Source: Folioceros fuciformis
Taxonomy: Eukaryota > Anthocerotophyta > Anthocerotopsida > Anthocerotales
Direction of reading: 5' to 3'
Assembly (NCBI GenBank): GCA_049999805.1
Contig: JBNGIO010006224.1
Location: forward strand, 234,361-298,360
Length of the DNA: 64,000 bases
In this document: positions 1-11,617 of the stretch, piece after piece
Layout of the letters: every line of letters begins with the position of its first letter
Numbering within the stretch: the first letter of the stretch is position 1
Position numbers and translations under genes: made by a program
The notes under the pieces: generated by a model
Told to the model about the DNA's origin: nothing
Database searches by the model: none
The model's input: the letters and a program-made list of their open reading frames with translations, nothing else

Positions 1-1937
1 GGGGTGCGCAGTGGAGTGTGGAGTGGAGTGTACGCCGGGCCAGCCCGATTCGGGCCCCAATCCGGGGGAAAGAGACGCATCAAACGCATTATGCTCTTAC
101 TGGGCGTCTCAACCTACTCGCCAAAATCCTGCTCTTCCAAGAAGTGAGTGGTGGCGGGGACAGTCCGGCGCCGGATAACGACGGCAACCCGACCTCCGCC
201 TTCCGCCTCTCCGCTTACCCTAACTCCGGCCGGGCCCCACGGACACCGCTCCCTCTATGTGGACAGAACGGTGCGACGGTACGGGGGGGCCGCGGGGACT
301 GAACACCGTTCACGGCGCTCGGGTTAAACCGTGGTCGCCATCCGTGCATCACGATCAAGCGGCCGTGCCGCCCTTTTCATCTCCCTCCTCTTCCTTCCCT
401 CCTGCCTCCTGCCCCCGGCTCAAGCCTCCCCGCCGGGCGTGAATTGCTCATTTCTGGATTGCGCGTCAAGCCATCTTGCCGCTCCCGCGCGAGCTCTTGC
501 TGGCGACCCATCTCCGGATCCGGGGCCCGGCTCCAAGCGGTTCGGTTCTCGGAGGCTTCGTCGTCCTTGTTTCGGATTGGTCGCACCAGGCCGGCCGACA
601 GCGTCCACGGTTTGCTGCGCCAAGAGAGGCTTCGAATGATAAAGGATGACGCACAAAGAGGATGGGCGGAGCGGAGGGCCGCCGACGCGGGAGCCTCATG
701 AGCCCACATGTCCGGCGAGCTTGAGAGACGCATCCGCTCCTTCCCTTGCTCTTATTCTTTTCCGCTGTGGGAGCGGCCCTGCAGGCCCTTGCTAGCTGCT
801 AGCTCTGCGTCGCGTCACCCTCCCCGTTTCTCAATTCCCTCGACGACTCCTCGCTTCGGATGTCGGTGGACCTGTCCGTTTGCCTGTACTCCCCAAGCTC
901 GAAGCAAGCTTGCCTTTTCCGCGGGTAGAATCTTCTCTTCTCTCCTGGCAGGCGGTAGGATTGTGCCTGATTCCTTGTTTCGGCCGGTTCCACAGCGGCT
1001 GATTCTCTCGCCGTGGACAACTTTTTCATCTTCTGGAGCACGGACAGCAGTCCTCTGAGTATATCTTGTGGCTTCCAGGTTCTCCATGACACTGATTGAG
1101 AAACGCCACACATGATCAAAGGGCTCGCTTCTTCTTTCACACCGTTTTCCGACGGGCTGTCCCATCCAGGAGACCTCAGCAGGTCCTCCAATTCTCTCCC
1201 TTCCGTCGTTCACCTTTGAGTCCGACGCGAATGTGCTGCAGCTCCTCCTCTCAGTCTGAGAGCTGCCGCAGTGACTTTTGCTTGGCAGCGATTGCAACAT
1301 CTCTGGAACCAGCCGGTTGGCAGCTCACACTGCTGACCACATACCAGAGACGTTTGGACGGAACTCTTCATCCACATTCTAAATATCCGGACCAAGTCTT
1401 GACGGATCACACATGGCTGGCGGTTGTAACTCGCAACACCAGTCTCAGATTGCCGTTGTGTGTTGAACCCAGTCCATCAACCGCCGTACAATTCACACGC
1501 TGAGTGCAAGGAGCACTCACCAGTCAGTATCACTGAATGAGCACTAGCGCCAGTGCTTCTGCGCCAACATTCTGCACGGAGCTGTATACTCGGAAACCAC
1601 CAAGAGCTTGCATTTGCAAGAATGAGCGTTGCTCAACTGACTCCAGGTATGTGCTCATCGATCCTTGGCCACCTCCACCAGTTTTTGTTGCCACCTATTT
1701 CGAATCTGCCGCGCGCACACCTTAAGTTGTTGCACGAGTATCAGGCTCCTTTCAAGTCCAACCAAACTTTGCACCAGTCGCTGTTGTTGACAGACAGTAT
1801 ACTGTGGATCATTTCTGTTCGAGTTCTCAAGGGCTCTGCATTGCATTGGAGCAGTTGGGTGGTGCTCGACTTCTAACTGAGCCAGTCGGGCACCAGCTAG
1901 CTCAAGCCTTCTGGCTCTAATTTCCAATGTATGTGCC
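1..1937. other. Intergenic region and probable 5' UTR/promoter of the bHLH gene
   Basis: No ORF here looks like a known protein or is part of a convincing spliced gene; the open frames on both strands overlap one another and have no recognisable motifs. The first 0.7 kb is GC-rich. The last few hundred bases probably contain the bHLH promoter and leader, with several upstream ATGs. One at 1927 opens a 10-codon frame that overlaps the chosen start at 1938. Confidence 0.5.
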
Positions 1938-4445
1938 ATGTCAGGGCTTGATCAGCTAGGATTTATCCGCATTCAACGGCACTCCAACGCCATGCAACAC
2001 TTCAGCTCGAGCAGCATGCTCTACGAGGACATTAGCTACTTATGCCGTCCTGGCGAGGTTAATTTCTCTCTTGATGAAGATGCTGTGGATTCTGGACACA
2101 GCACATCGAATCTGCTGGGTATATCGGACAGCTTTCAGCAACAACAAGTTCAGGGCTCAAGTGCGAACGGACTCACCATATCAGGAGTGTCGCCATTTTC
2201 GCTTGAGGTATCGACCGAAGAGAACATATCCTCTCAGGCTAGTAGACCAGGGAATTCGCCCCTTGGAGACCAGGTTAGCAGCGGCATACGACATCCGGCT
2301 TTGAACCAGGGAGTGGACTTCGAAGTAGACGATTCCACAGGGTCTCAGCTTCTGCAGGTTCACCTCTTGTGCTCAGGAATGCCTGTTATTGCGTTTCTCC
2401 AACTCCTCTCGTGTGATGACAGACTGACGCTCGTCATAACTGACCTACCCTCTCGTCTTGGGCATTAAAATGACATGGTTCTGGAAGCATGAGGAGTTGT
2501 CGGAATGAAGTGATGTTCCGCGCTAACGTCCAGTTCATACGCTCCGTCCAAACTCATTGCAGTGAACGTTGATCGCAGGAGATGCTCCAATCTCAATCTG
2601 GGGAGCGCACTGGTAAGCACACTGTGCATGGTGTAAGGTCCGCAACCGCGAACAATGCTTCACCTATCACTGTCCCTGGGACTGAGTGCCAGCAGGAGAG
2701 GACTGCAGCCTCGCAATGGGAAGATAGCCTTCATGTTTTTCATGAAATGCTTCTTCAACAGCAGCAGCAGCAGCAAGCAGCAGCACAGCTTCAGGAGCAC
2801 TTCTTTGGCACCAGCCCGGGTAACGCTGGATCCAATTCTTCGTCGGAACATAACCATCATCACGGCGTATCTCACAGCCCACATGTTGGTGGACCGCATG
2901 GTCCAAGGGGAGCAGTAACAGTCCCAGGTTCACAAAGCTCAGGAGGGGCTGGAAACTATCTACCTGGTAAGCTCATCTCATTTTGCTAGATTGACAAAGT
3001 TTTCGAAATCTGCTCAAGGACATCCGGAATTCTTTGTGCTTTGCTTTCATTCAGCTCAATTCCTTTGGCATTTGCTAACAGAATTATAGGTCATCTCATG
3101 CAGGCTCGAAGTTCCCCGGAGAATCAGAACTTCTAAGCCTCCTTCAGCTACCACGATGTGCTGCTTCCTCACTGCCAAACACCACATTCCCGCCCAGAAG
3201 GCCTGCAACTGGCATTCCTGGTTATCACATTCCTGGATCAGGCTGTGGAGTCGACAGTATTTATGAAACAGGTCCCACTTCAAGGCACCACCTTCAGAAT
3301 TCTCTTCAACAGCTTCAGAACCAGCCTCACAACAGTAATTTGAATGCCTCACCCGCAGTGCCGTTGGCTCACCTGTTCCAGAACTTACCCCAGGCTGGCT
3401 CCACAGGTTCAGAATCGCTGCAGCTTCATTCAAACAAGAGTTCTTTGTTGCAGAATCTTGGATTTGGCCGGCCATCAATGGGAACAGTAATTGATCTCGA
3501 TCATCAGGAGAAGGAGACTGGAATGATAGGGAGCTTGCTACAGGGCCGGGAATACGTTCATCAAGACGCAGCTAACACACAGGCCGCACGTGTCAGTGGC
3601 ATTGCAGGCTCTGGATTCAGCTTTGACTCCAGCTTATTGAAGGGGAATATGGCAAAAGGCGGGGAGCCCCGAGGGATAAATCACTTCGCCACTGAGAGGC
3701 AGCGTCGGGAGTTTTTAAACGAGAAGTATCAGACTCTGCGATCTCTCGTTCCGAACCCATCGAAGGTTATCCTTACCTCACGACATTTGTTGATTCGCTA
3801 CAAATTTAAATCTTGTACATGTATCTCATATGAGGTGGTGGGTGATACTTGTGACCCAAGCAGGCTGACAGGGCATCTATTGTGGCCGACGCTATAGAGT
3901 ACGTGAAAGAGCTCAAAAGAACGCTTCAAGAGCTCCAGCTGCTTGTGGAGGAAAAGCGACGAGGCGCAGGGAAAAGACAGAAGCGATCCGAGGATGGGAA
4001 CGCTGTCGCCGACGGATCAGAGACAACTTCCCAGCCAGACCACCAGCCACAAATGCAGATGTGTACTGATCCTGGCTCGCAGCTACGAAGCTCATGGCTA
4101 CAACGAACCTCGCAACAGGGTACCCATGTGGATGTTAGGATCGTCCACGATGAAGTGAACATAAAGCTGACTCAACGGAAGCGAAGGAAGTGCCTGCTGG
4201 ACGTGATGATGTTGCTTCACGAGCTACACCTGGACCTGCTTCATGCAGGCGGTGCTAGTGTCGGTGAACATGATATCTACATGTTCAACACAAAGGTTTG
4301 GATACCTCCTGAAACTTCATTGCGATGAATCGGCTCCCGCACAATGTCTAACACAGGCTTGCTTTGGCAGATTAGCGAAGGATCGTCATCCATCTATGCT
4401 GGCTACATTGCAGCAAAAGTGATCGAAGCAGTAGATCGAGCTTGA
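1938..4445 (+). CDS. bHLH transcription factor, EAT1/bHLH10-89-91 (tapetal, subfamily II) type
   Basis: Five exons: 1938-2357, 2579-2966, 3104-3765, 3864-4295, 4371-4445; 658 aa. In sequence: a long low-complexity N-terminal half with a seven-Gln run (about residues 200-206). A bHLH domain follows at about 460-512, with basic motif HFATERQRRE and loop PNPSK/ADRASIVADAIEYVKEL, split by a phase-0 intron in the loop. A Lys/Arg-rich stretch leads to an ACT-like C-terminal domain (HVDVRIV, EVNIKLTQRK, HDIYMFNTK), and the last exon gives the SEGSSSIYAGYIAAKVIEAVD end. Known: this subfamily acts with DYT1/TDR-type partners in angiosperm tapetum, and moss members are needed for spore or gamete development. 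Inferred: a nuclear DNA-binding regulator of reproductive tissue. It is convergent with HSP90 copy 1, 476 bp away. The start is the first ATG of a long exon-1 frame; an unseen upstream coding exon is possible. Confidence 0.85.
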
Positions 4446-4921
4446 CCACCTGTACATTTTGTAGTCATAAATTTACAATATAAACCACACCAGCTGTAGT
4501 GCGCGAAACTCGTGAACGTCGTGCCGAGCATACATTTGAGGCTCTAGTACTTTCATCAATTCTGGAGAGAACTGTTACACACGGTCTGTGACAATGGAAC
4601 CGCCGCCTGATACTTGTGCATGGAAGATTGAGTTTCTTATGTGCGACAAGTCTTCATTGTAGAAAACCAATGCCCATTGAACGAAGGAAGGATATATTTA
4701 ATAAGTGTCCAGCAATATCTACAAGAATTTTGAAAATTGTACAATAGTCATTCTCTAAAAAATCATATACAATAGTTCCTCACAAGTTCTCGAACTCTTC
4801 CTGTACCCGCCAGTCATACACGGAGTCCATCTCTCCTTGCTGACCTCCCTCACGCTGGGAATGACGCGCAAGCCTTGGTGTGTCAAAAGAACAAAACAAA
4901 GATGACGCTCAACAAAGACTT
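4446..4921. other. Convergent 3' flanks of the bHLH and HSP90-1 genes
   Basis: AT-rich 3' UTR and terminator sequence shared by two genes facing each other. AT-rich polyadenylation-like stretches lie just after the bHLH stop. No ORF or RNA gene is recognised. Confidence 0.5.
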
Positions 4922-7493
4922 CTAGTCTAACTCCTCCATTTTGCTACCCTCAACGACAGCGTCCTCCTCCATCGACTGTAAACCAGGATCCGGATCCGCA
5001 GTTGCTTCGTCATCAACGCTGAGACCAAGTTTGAGCATTCGGTGAATCCGCGCGCCGAAATTGTTCGGATCCTCCAAGCTGAACCCAGAAGTAAGGAGGG
5101 CCGTGTCGTACAGGAGATGTATCAGATCTTTGAAAGACTTCTCGTTCTTGTCACCTTCAGCTCTCTTTCGAAGTTCCTCCATGATGTTATTTCCTGGATT
5201 GATCTCCATGGTCTTCTTGCTAAACATGTACCTTGACACACTTGTATCACGGAGTGCTTGGGCATTCATGATCCTCTCCATGTTAGCGCTCCATCCATAC
5301 TCTCCGGTGACAAGCACACAAGGAGAGAGAACAATGCGATCGGACACAACCACGTTTCCGACTTTGTCCCCAAGAATCTCCTTGATCGTCTTGCACAAGA
5401 CCGCAAACTTGGCCTTTTTCTGCTCCTTAGCCTTCTTCTCGTCCTCAGTTTCTTCCAGGTTCAACCCCTCTTTCGTTGCTGATACAAGCTTCTTACCATC
5501 GTATTCCTTCAAGTGCCCCAGTGCGTACTCATCAATCGTATCCACCATAAACAACACTTCATACCCCTTCTTCCTCAACTTTTCCAAAAATGGGGCGTGC
5601 TCCACAGCTTTTTTACTCTCGCCTGTGATGTAGTATATATCCTTTTGCCCCTCATTCATTCTAGTCACATAATCCTCGAGGCTGGTCAATTCATCACCAC
5701 TCTTTGAAGAGTAGTATCGGAGAAACTCCGCCAGCTTTGCTCTGTTCTGGCTATCCTCATGTACACCCAACTTCAAATTCTTGGCGAATGCTTCATAGAA
5801 CTTTGCATACTTCTCCTTGTCCTCAGCAATTTCAGAGAAGAGCTCAAGAGCCTTCTTCACCAAATGCTTTCTGATGACCTTCAAGATCCTATTCTGCTGC
5901 ACCATCTCTCTGCTGATGTTCAGTGGTAAGTCCTCAGAGTCTACAACACCTTTTATGAATCCAAGATACTCAGGAATGAGCTCCTCGCAGTTATCCATGA
6001 TGAACACCCGGCGGACATAAAGCTTGAAATTGTTCAGCTTCCTTCGAGTATCAAATAAGTCGAACGGGGCTCTACGAGGAACGAAGAAAATTACTTTGAA
6101 CTCCAGTTGCCCTTCCACTGAGAAGTGCTTTACGGCCAGGTGCTCATCCCAGTCGTTAGTGAGGCTCTTATAGAAGGCGGCATACTCTTCGTTGGTGACC
6201 TCCTCAGGTTTCCGCATCCAGATTGGTTTTTGCTTGTTGACCAGAGTCCACTCGTGTGAGACTTCTTTCACTTTCTTCTTCTTCTCCTTCTCCTTGCCCT
6301 TCTCATTAACATCCTCTAGTTCGACGTCATTTTCCTCCATCTCCTCTTCCTCCTCATCAGATATTTCATTTTCAGTAGTCTTCTTATCCCACAAAGAGAT
6401 CGGGTGGCTGATAAACTCAGAATGCTTTTTGATCAGATCTTTCAACCTCTTTTCTTCCATATAGTCCAACTATTGACACCACAATGCAACTTCTCAACAG
6501 CTTGCTGGAAAGTAGAAGCAACAGTACGCAGAGGGAACGTGCTAAGAGAAGCCTTCAAAAAAGCGTTCGTCACTCCCGTCGGATTTGTGCACTACAATCA
6601 AGAGGGCGGGAAAACGTACCTGATCTTCTTTGAGATGTAGAGTGATTTTAGTCCCCCTTCCAAGCGACTTCCCTGAGGTATCTCTTGTCACAGTGAAAGA
6701 GCCACTTGCCTGTGACTCCCAGATGTACTGGTCGTCATCGTTGTGCTTTGTGGTCACAACTACCGTCTCAGCGACCAGATACGCCGAGTAAAATCCGACT
6801 CCGAATTGTCCGATCATGCTAACATTAGCCCCTGCTTGAAGCGCTTCCATAAACTCCTTTGTTCCAGAACGGGCAATCGTCCCCAAATTGTGCACCAGAT
6901 CTGCAACACGTTAAGGTCCAATCAGCAGTGCTCGCTATAGACACCAGCACATCACATGTACAGACATTCATCAACGCCGTCATCACTAGATACTAATACG
7001 CAGTTACCAGACTTTGTCATCCCGATCCCACTGTCAATTATGCTTAATGTATTGTTGGCCTTGTCAGGCACAATGTGAATATAAAGTTCAGGGTTGGTAT
7101 CCAGCTTGCTCTTGTCCGTCAAACTCTCCAATCGGATTTTATCCAAGGCCTTCAAACTCAAGAGACAGAAATCGAAACCGTCAAACTGAACTGTGATCCA
7201 TCCAAACCACAAGTAGACATACAGCCTCTCCTGGCATGCAAATACTGTACTGAAACGAGTTCAAGTAATATCGCTCAGCTTCGACTTCCTTGGCAACAAC
7301 GCATACAGCAAACATCTCAGCCTGCACTCACGTCAGACGCGTTGCTTATCAGCTCTCGCAGAAATACATCCTTGCTGCTGTAGAAAGTGTGGATGATGAG
7401 CGACAACAGCTGATTAATCTCGGCCCGGAAGGCGAACGTCTCGGAGTCCTCCGGCATTGGAACAACCGGCTGAGCCCCTCCAACCGGGGCCAT
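4922..7493 (-). CDS. HSP90: Cytosolic HSP90 chaperone, copy 1 (divergent, ends MEELD)
   Basis: Four exons on the minus strand: 7493-7332, 7149-7008, 6900-6620, 6469-4922; 710 aa, the usual cytosolic HSP90 length. N-terminal GHKL ATPase: [23 protein letters not shown], and the lid [15 protein letters not shown] Glu/Lys-rich charged linker lies at about residues 235-265. The middle domain has the catalytic-loop Arg in [10 protein letters not shown] (about R382). ATP-dependent dimeric chaperone of kinases, receptors and transcription factors in the cytosol. Oddities: the C-terminus is MEELD, not the TPR-docking MEEVD (TTA where GTA would give Val). The usually invariant segment around [16 protein letters not shown] reads [16 protein letters not shown] here. 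Two possible starts (residues 1 and 13); I took the first in-frame ATG. Its paralogue at 12286 has identical intron positions and phases. Probably expressed, but under weaker constraint than copy 2. Confidence 0.93.
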
Positions 7494-7908
7494 ACCGGCA
7501 GTCCGACACGACGTTGGCCTTCAGGAAAATAGCGATTCTGAATCAGGAGAACCTTCTCGCAGGCTCTAAGCTTATCGTCTCAACAAATTCCACGACAGCG
7601 GCACCGATCGAAGCAGCCCGTTCGCGAGCAGTGGCGAGCAAGTAATACGAGACTCCGCGACAAGATGGCAGAGACGACGTGGACGAGCGACGAGTTTCCC
7701 ATCACTCAAAATCCCGTTAAACCCTAGTCAGCGAGTGGGTAACGACTCCGTTACTCTCCGGGTTGCTTCGGCTGCTCCCATATCCATTAAACGTAACACT
7801 GCCATCCGTAACGGAGACCGGTTTCGTTAATCCTTTCAACGCCAAACAAGTGGGGCGGGAGCTCTTTCTCTCGGCCATTCGCTTTCTCCATTTCCCTGCT
7901 GCTGCAAC
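7494..7908. promoter_or_regulatory. Compact divergent promoter region, HSP90-1 / orphan coiled-coil gene
   Basis: 415 bp separate the HSP90-1 start (minus) from the ATG at 7909 (plus), so both genes probably share this regulatory interval. It contains a near-perfect dyad, GTAACGactcCGTTAC (about 7739-7754), and a related CCGTAACGG word about 60 bp on. The significance of the dyad is unknown. Confidence 0.4.
7549..7556. promoter_or_regulatory. Candidate heat-shock element upstream of HSP90-1
   Basis: GAAccTTC, an inverted pair of nGAAn units as bound by HSF trimers, 56 bp upstream of the HSP90-1 ATG. Only two units are seen, so this may lie in the leader or be chance; the gene family makes it worth noting. 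Confidence 0.3.
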
Positions 7909-8352
7909 ATGGAGTACGTCAAATACCAATTGGGGGTACTCCAGAAACAGCTGAATGTCTTAGGTGAAAACGATGACACCATAACCTCAATGCTTAAGGA
8001 TCAAAGGGAGGCACAGCATCATCTCATGAAAGCCATCCAGAAAAACATGCAGTTAATGCTTGAAGCAGAGCAGCATTTGCTGTACAGAATGGATATGGTA
8101 GAAAAACGAGCTAAAGCAAGATTAATAAATGCATCAAGGGAGATCAATCAACGTCTAGAACCATTGCCTGACGATAAAGGCCAATACCCAGATAGATTTC
8201 CATCCACTCCTGCTGTGCTTGCAAACCTTGACATTCCTACTGTAACAGCATTACTAGCATTCTATGGCTTGGATCCTACTGGGTCTCATACAACAAGACG
8301 AGATCGCCTGTCCAAGCATATAGGAGTTCTTGGTACAACTTCATGCCATTAG
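7909..8352 (+). CDS. Unrecognised coiled-coil protein with a SAP-like tail (possible first exon)
   Basis: 147-aa open frame starting at the first ATG after a C/T-rich leader. Residues 1-90 are strongly amphipathic and Gln/Glu/Lys-rich (LQKQLNVLG, KDQREAQHHLMKAIQ, MLEAEQHLLYRMDMVEKRAKA), typical of coiled coil. Residues about 108-141 (LDIPTVTALLAFYGLDPTGS, then RRDRLSKHIGV) resemble the two-helix SAP/HeH fold by pattern only. The stop codon lies inside the first unit of an 86-bp tandem repeat. A GT at 8333 would give a phase-1 donor that joins in frame to the ORF at 9718; then the 15 nt after 8332 that complete this frame would be intronic. I do not recognise the family. It reads like a real coding exon (AT-shifted but ordered codon use, single long frame); whether it ends at 8352 or is spliced on is undecided. 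Confidence 0.5.
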   Translation: MEYVKYQLGVLQKQLNVLGENDDTITSMLKDQREAQHHLMKAIQKNMQLMLEAEQHLLYRMDMVEKRAKARLINASREINQRLEPLPDDKGQYPDRFPSTPAVLANLDIPTVTALLAFYGLDPTGSHTTRRDRLSKHIGVLGTTSCH

Positions 8353-8563
8353 TGATATACTTTGACCCAACAAAATCACACACATTGTCAAGCCTGTCCA
8401 AGCATGTAGGAGTTCTTGGTACAACTTCATGCCATTAGTGACATACTTTGACCCAACAAAATCACACACATTGTCAAGCCTGTCCAAGCATATAGGAGTT
8501 CTTGGTACAATTTCGTGTCATTAGTGTCATACCTTGACCCAACAAAATCACACACATTATCAA
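8306..8563. repeat. 86-bp tandem repeat, three copies
   Basis: Units begin at 8306, 8392 and 8478, each opening GCCTGTCCAAGCAT and closing about ACACATTRTCAA; copies differ at only a handful of positions. The first unit contains the last codons and stop of the coiled-coil ORF, so downstream units repeat that 3' end. Each unit also carries the TTG/GTACAA word that could act as a splice donor. Confidence 0.9.
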
Positions 8564-9717
8564 GCCATTGTAGGTAGAGGAACACTAGTTAGCAAGCTCA
8601 CATTCCAAAAACTGGAAAGCCATTAGTACTTCGTCAACACCCTAATGTCTTTAGCATTTGTCTGTCTCCATTACCACATGTGCCCACCAAGTGGTTAACT
8701 AGTCTACGCAATCCACTCACTTTTACCTAGTTTCTAGTTTATGGAATGAGTGCACTTGCATCTAGTTTCAAAAGGAATTGTAAGACATTGTACACTATAA
8801 CATGAAACACTTGCACTTGCATAATGGATTTCGACATTGCATCACACATTTTGGTTAAGGTTAGTGTTAACTTCCTCATACATGCTTGATCAATGCCTTT
8901 GTAACTAAGGTTTTAATCTTTTGCAGCTGAATTTATTTAAACTACTATACTTTGAAGTCTAGAAGAATCTATCATGTCTTACAACAAGCAAGCAAGTTAT
9001 ACATACTGCTAGAGCAAGCTACATATGGTTGCAGCTTTACTTATGATTTAACTCTACAACCTTAAATAACATGGTTCTTTAGTTTGGGTTTGCTTGATGT
9101 TAGCTTTACTTCCTTCTTGAGAGTTCTTCACTGTAAATGGGGATACTACATGCATTTGTGCTTCTAGTTTGTGAATTAGATCCAGTTTTCTTGAAGTATA
9201 TAATGGATAAACACACATATAATCTAGTTCCCATAGTAAATTTATCTTTCCCATCAATTTTTTTTCAAAACATGATAAAATTTGATCTTTAAACATTAAT
9301 AGCACTTTCAAACATTGATAACACCACAACATTCTCCCTTCAAATGTATCCAATTTAGTCTCAAATAAGGTTTAAATTATATTTAAATGACAACGATATG
9401 AATACTTGAAGTCTTTCATACTTGTAATTTTTAAATCCATGCTCATTTTTGCTAACGTATTTTATGTATTCTAGGTTGAGTAGTGAAATTATGAAAGACT
9501 TGCTCAACATCTTCCTTGTAGGAAGGTTGTGGAATGTACCTAAGATTGTTAACTTATAAGGTTAACCATCCTAGGCACATACTCTTCATACTAGTTCTAC
9601 TTGAATTGATGTTTATGATGTAATAAAACAAATATGTGATAGTAAAGGTTACTACACACATGCTTTACATGATGTGGTGCATAATCTAAGTTCTTTAATG
9701 TTCCTTGACATGTCCAG
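8564..9717. other. AT-rich non-coding stretch (possible intron)
   Basis: No ORF of interest on either strand and no transposon motif recognised. It ends in CCAG before the next ORF, so it could be the rest of a ~1.4-kb intron from 8333 to 9717, much longer than other introns in the window. Otherwise it is intergenic. Confidence 0.4.
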
Positions 9718-10982
9718 GGTTGTGGGTAATGGATACTAAACGATATCTAAACGCAAACCCGTATGACTTTCAGTTTGAGGAAGAACCTTGTAGAGAACGA
9801 AGTAACTTGGTTCGCATTGCTATTAGTGGCTCTCCAAATTTACGTCTTCTCAAGTCTAATGAGAAGTGTAGATCTTGTTTGTTGAATTTTCAAAGGAATT
9901 ATAAAGAATTATATTTCAAGGAAAACATTAATAAATCAAACATTTGCCTTAGAGACATGATATCAATACATGAAGATCATCACCGACTTCGACTACTTCG
10001 CCTTAGTATGAAAGTGGGTGATAAGTCTTCTTCAGCATTGGAGAGGAATAGCAAGAAACATACTTTAATGAAGATTGAGAACCTTGTTATGAAGAAAAAA
10101 GTACCAATTGGATCAAAGAATATACAAACCAAGGAACATTGTATGAAGAACCCTACAAATGGATTGAATGAAGGTGTGAAGAAGATAATGTCTAGAAAGG
10201 AGTTAGGCACACATGAGTGTATTGAGATGACTCCAAATGGGTTTGAGTTAGAAGAAACATATGTCATGGCACAAATTAATGAGAATGAACAACAAGGCCT
10301 TTTGATGAATCAAGAACCTGATTATGGAGTACTCACAAAAGTACCAGTGAGATTACCAATTGGATTTGAAGGGAACTTTGCATCTCTAAAACCTGTGCGA
10401 ATGGATGGTAAGACTCACAATATGCCCAATTTATGTGCATGTTTTGGTCGAAACCCAAATTTTGAATCAAATGAGAACAAATGTGTATTAGATGAGGAGC
10501 TTTTGCATGTTCACAAGACATCCATGTTGCTACCCCACAATGTAATGGATAGAGGTACTATAGTGCAACATAAACAAGTTGCTAATGATTTGGATCGAAA
10601 TATAGAACTATCTAGAGTGGTGGTGAATCACATGGAAAAGTTTATCAATTCTTGGGCTGCTTATAAGCAAATGAGGGAAGCACAAGAAAAGGAACATGCC
10701 AACATGAAACTTAGAGCCTTGTATCATTCTCCTTTAGCTGCTGCAAAACCTCAAGAGAAGGATACTTTAGCTTCCTGCAAAGAAAGGAAACGGACTAGTA
10801 TGCACATTTCCTCACCATTGAGAAAAATGGGGGTCAAAGAAAAAAGTAAAGGTCACAAATTGGACAAACAACTCTCCATAGCTGGATGTTGTTTTAGAGA
10901 GCATTTGAAAATGGGCAGGCCCGTAGAAGCTCTTCTAAACTTTGCCCAATCTCTCTCCAAGTTTTCACAACTAAGTTCCTAG
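9718..10982 (+). CDS. Unrecognised Lys/Asn/Met-rich protein, AT-rich orphan ORF
   Basis: From the ATG at 9729 this frame gives 417 aa; the coding segment probably begins at 9718 after a CAG acceptor, two bases before the frame. The protein is basic and hydrophilic, without signal peptide or membrane segment, and no catalytic or zinc motif is convincing (CRSC occurs once, near residue 45). Codon use is strongly AT-biased compared with the flanking HSP90 genes, and there are no nearby transposon hallmarks. A 1.25-kb uninterrupted frame in AT-rich DNA is unlikely by chance, so I call it coding. It may be the second exon of the gene starting at 7909: a phase-1 donor at 8332/8333 fits this acceptor exactly. 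A lineage-specific gene or a degraded transposon ORF are the alternatives. Confidence 0.5.
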
Positions 10983-11609
10983 AATCTCTACTTATGAAAG
11001 GAAAGGAAAGGAAATGCATAATTAGGTTCCCATATATACTTACTACATACATCTCCATGCAAGTCTTAGGGCATAGACAGTCTTTGATCGTAGCCCTAGG
11101 ACCTTGATAACCCTAAACCATTCACTCAATTGTGGGTTCTTTGACAAATTTTGTTAATACATTGTTGGATGATCTCACTATAAACCCTAGCTAGAGGATA
11201 ATCAACCTTCTTTGTAGATCATACTAAAAGTTTATCAACTCAAGTGCATTGGTAACAATCCAACTCACACTATGTGGGTTTCTTAAGTGAGATAGGGAAG
11301 CTCACTTTTCTCCATGCAAGACCATTGACCAAAGATCTTGGTTTAACAAATTAGTGGGTTCTTTTGCCTTCACTCCAAAACTTTGCACCTTGAATTCAGC
11401 TGCTGTGCCCAATGTAATGTATGGATACACATTGGGCTTGTTCTTACCATTACAAGACTCAAGACCTTTGTTCCAATCATGGTGAAATGATGTATGTAAT
11501 AATAAGAAACTTAAATAGAATCGAACTATGGGAACTTGGGTTCTGCACACATTTGAGTATTAGATGTCCTTCAAAGCTCTCCTTCCCTGCAGTCAGCAGA
11601 TCCTGTGTT

Positions 11610-11617
11610 TTCTAGAA
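11610..11617. promoter_or_regulatory. Candidate heat-shock element, distal, HSP90-2
   Basis: TTCTAGAA, a perfect TTCnnGAA dyad about 670 bp upstream of the HSP90-2 ATG. Short enough to arise by chance. Confidence 0.3.

Noticed and set aside
5061-6464. Long plus-strand frames opposite the HSP90-1 last exon
   Set aside because: They are complements of conserved HSP90 codons; translations are Ser/Phe-rich where the sense strand encodes acidic and Lys tracts, and they have no own motif.
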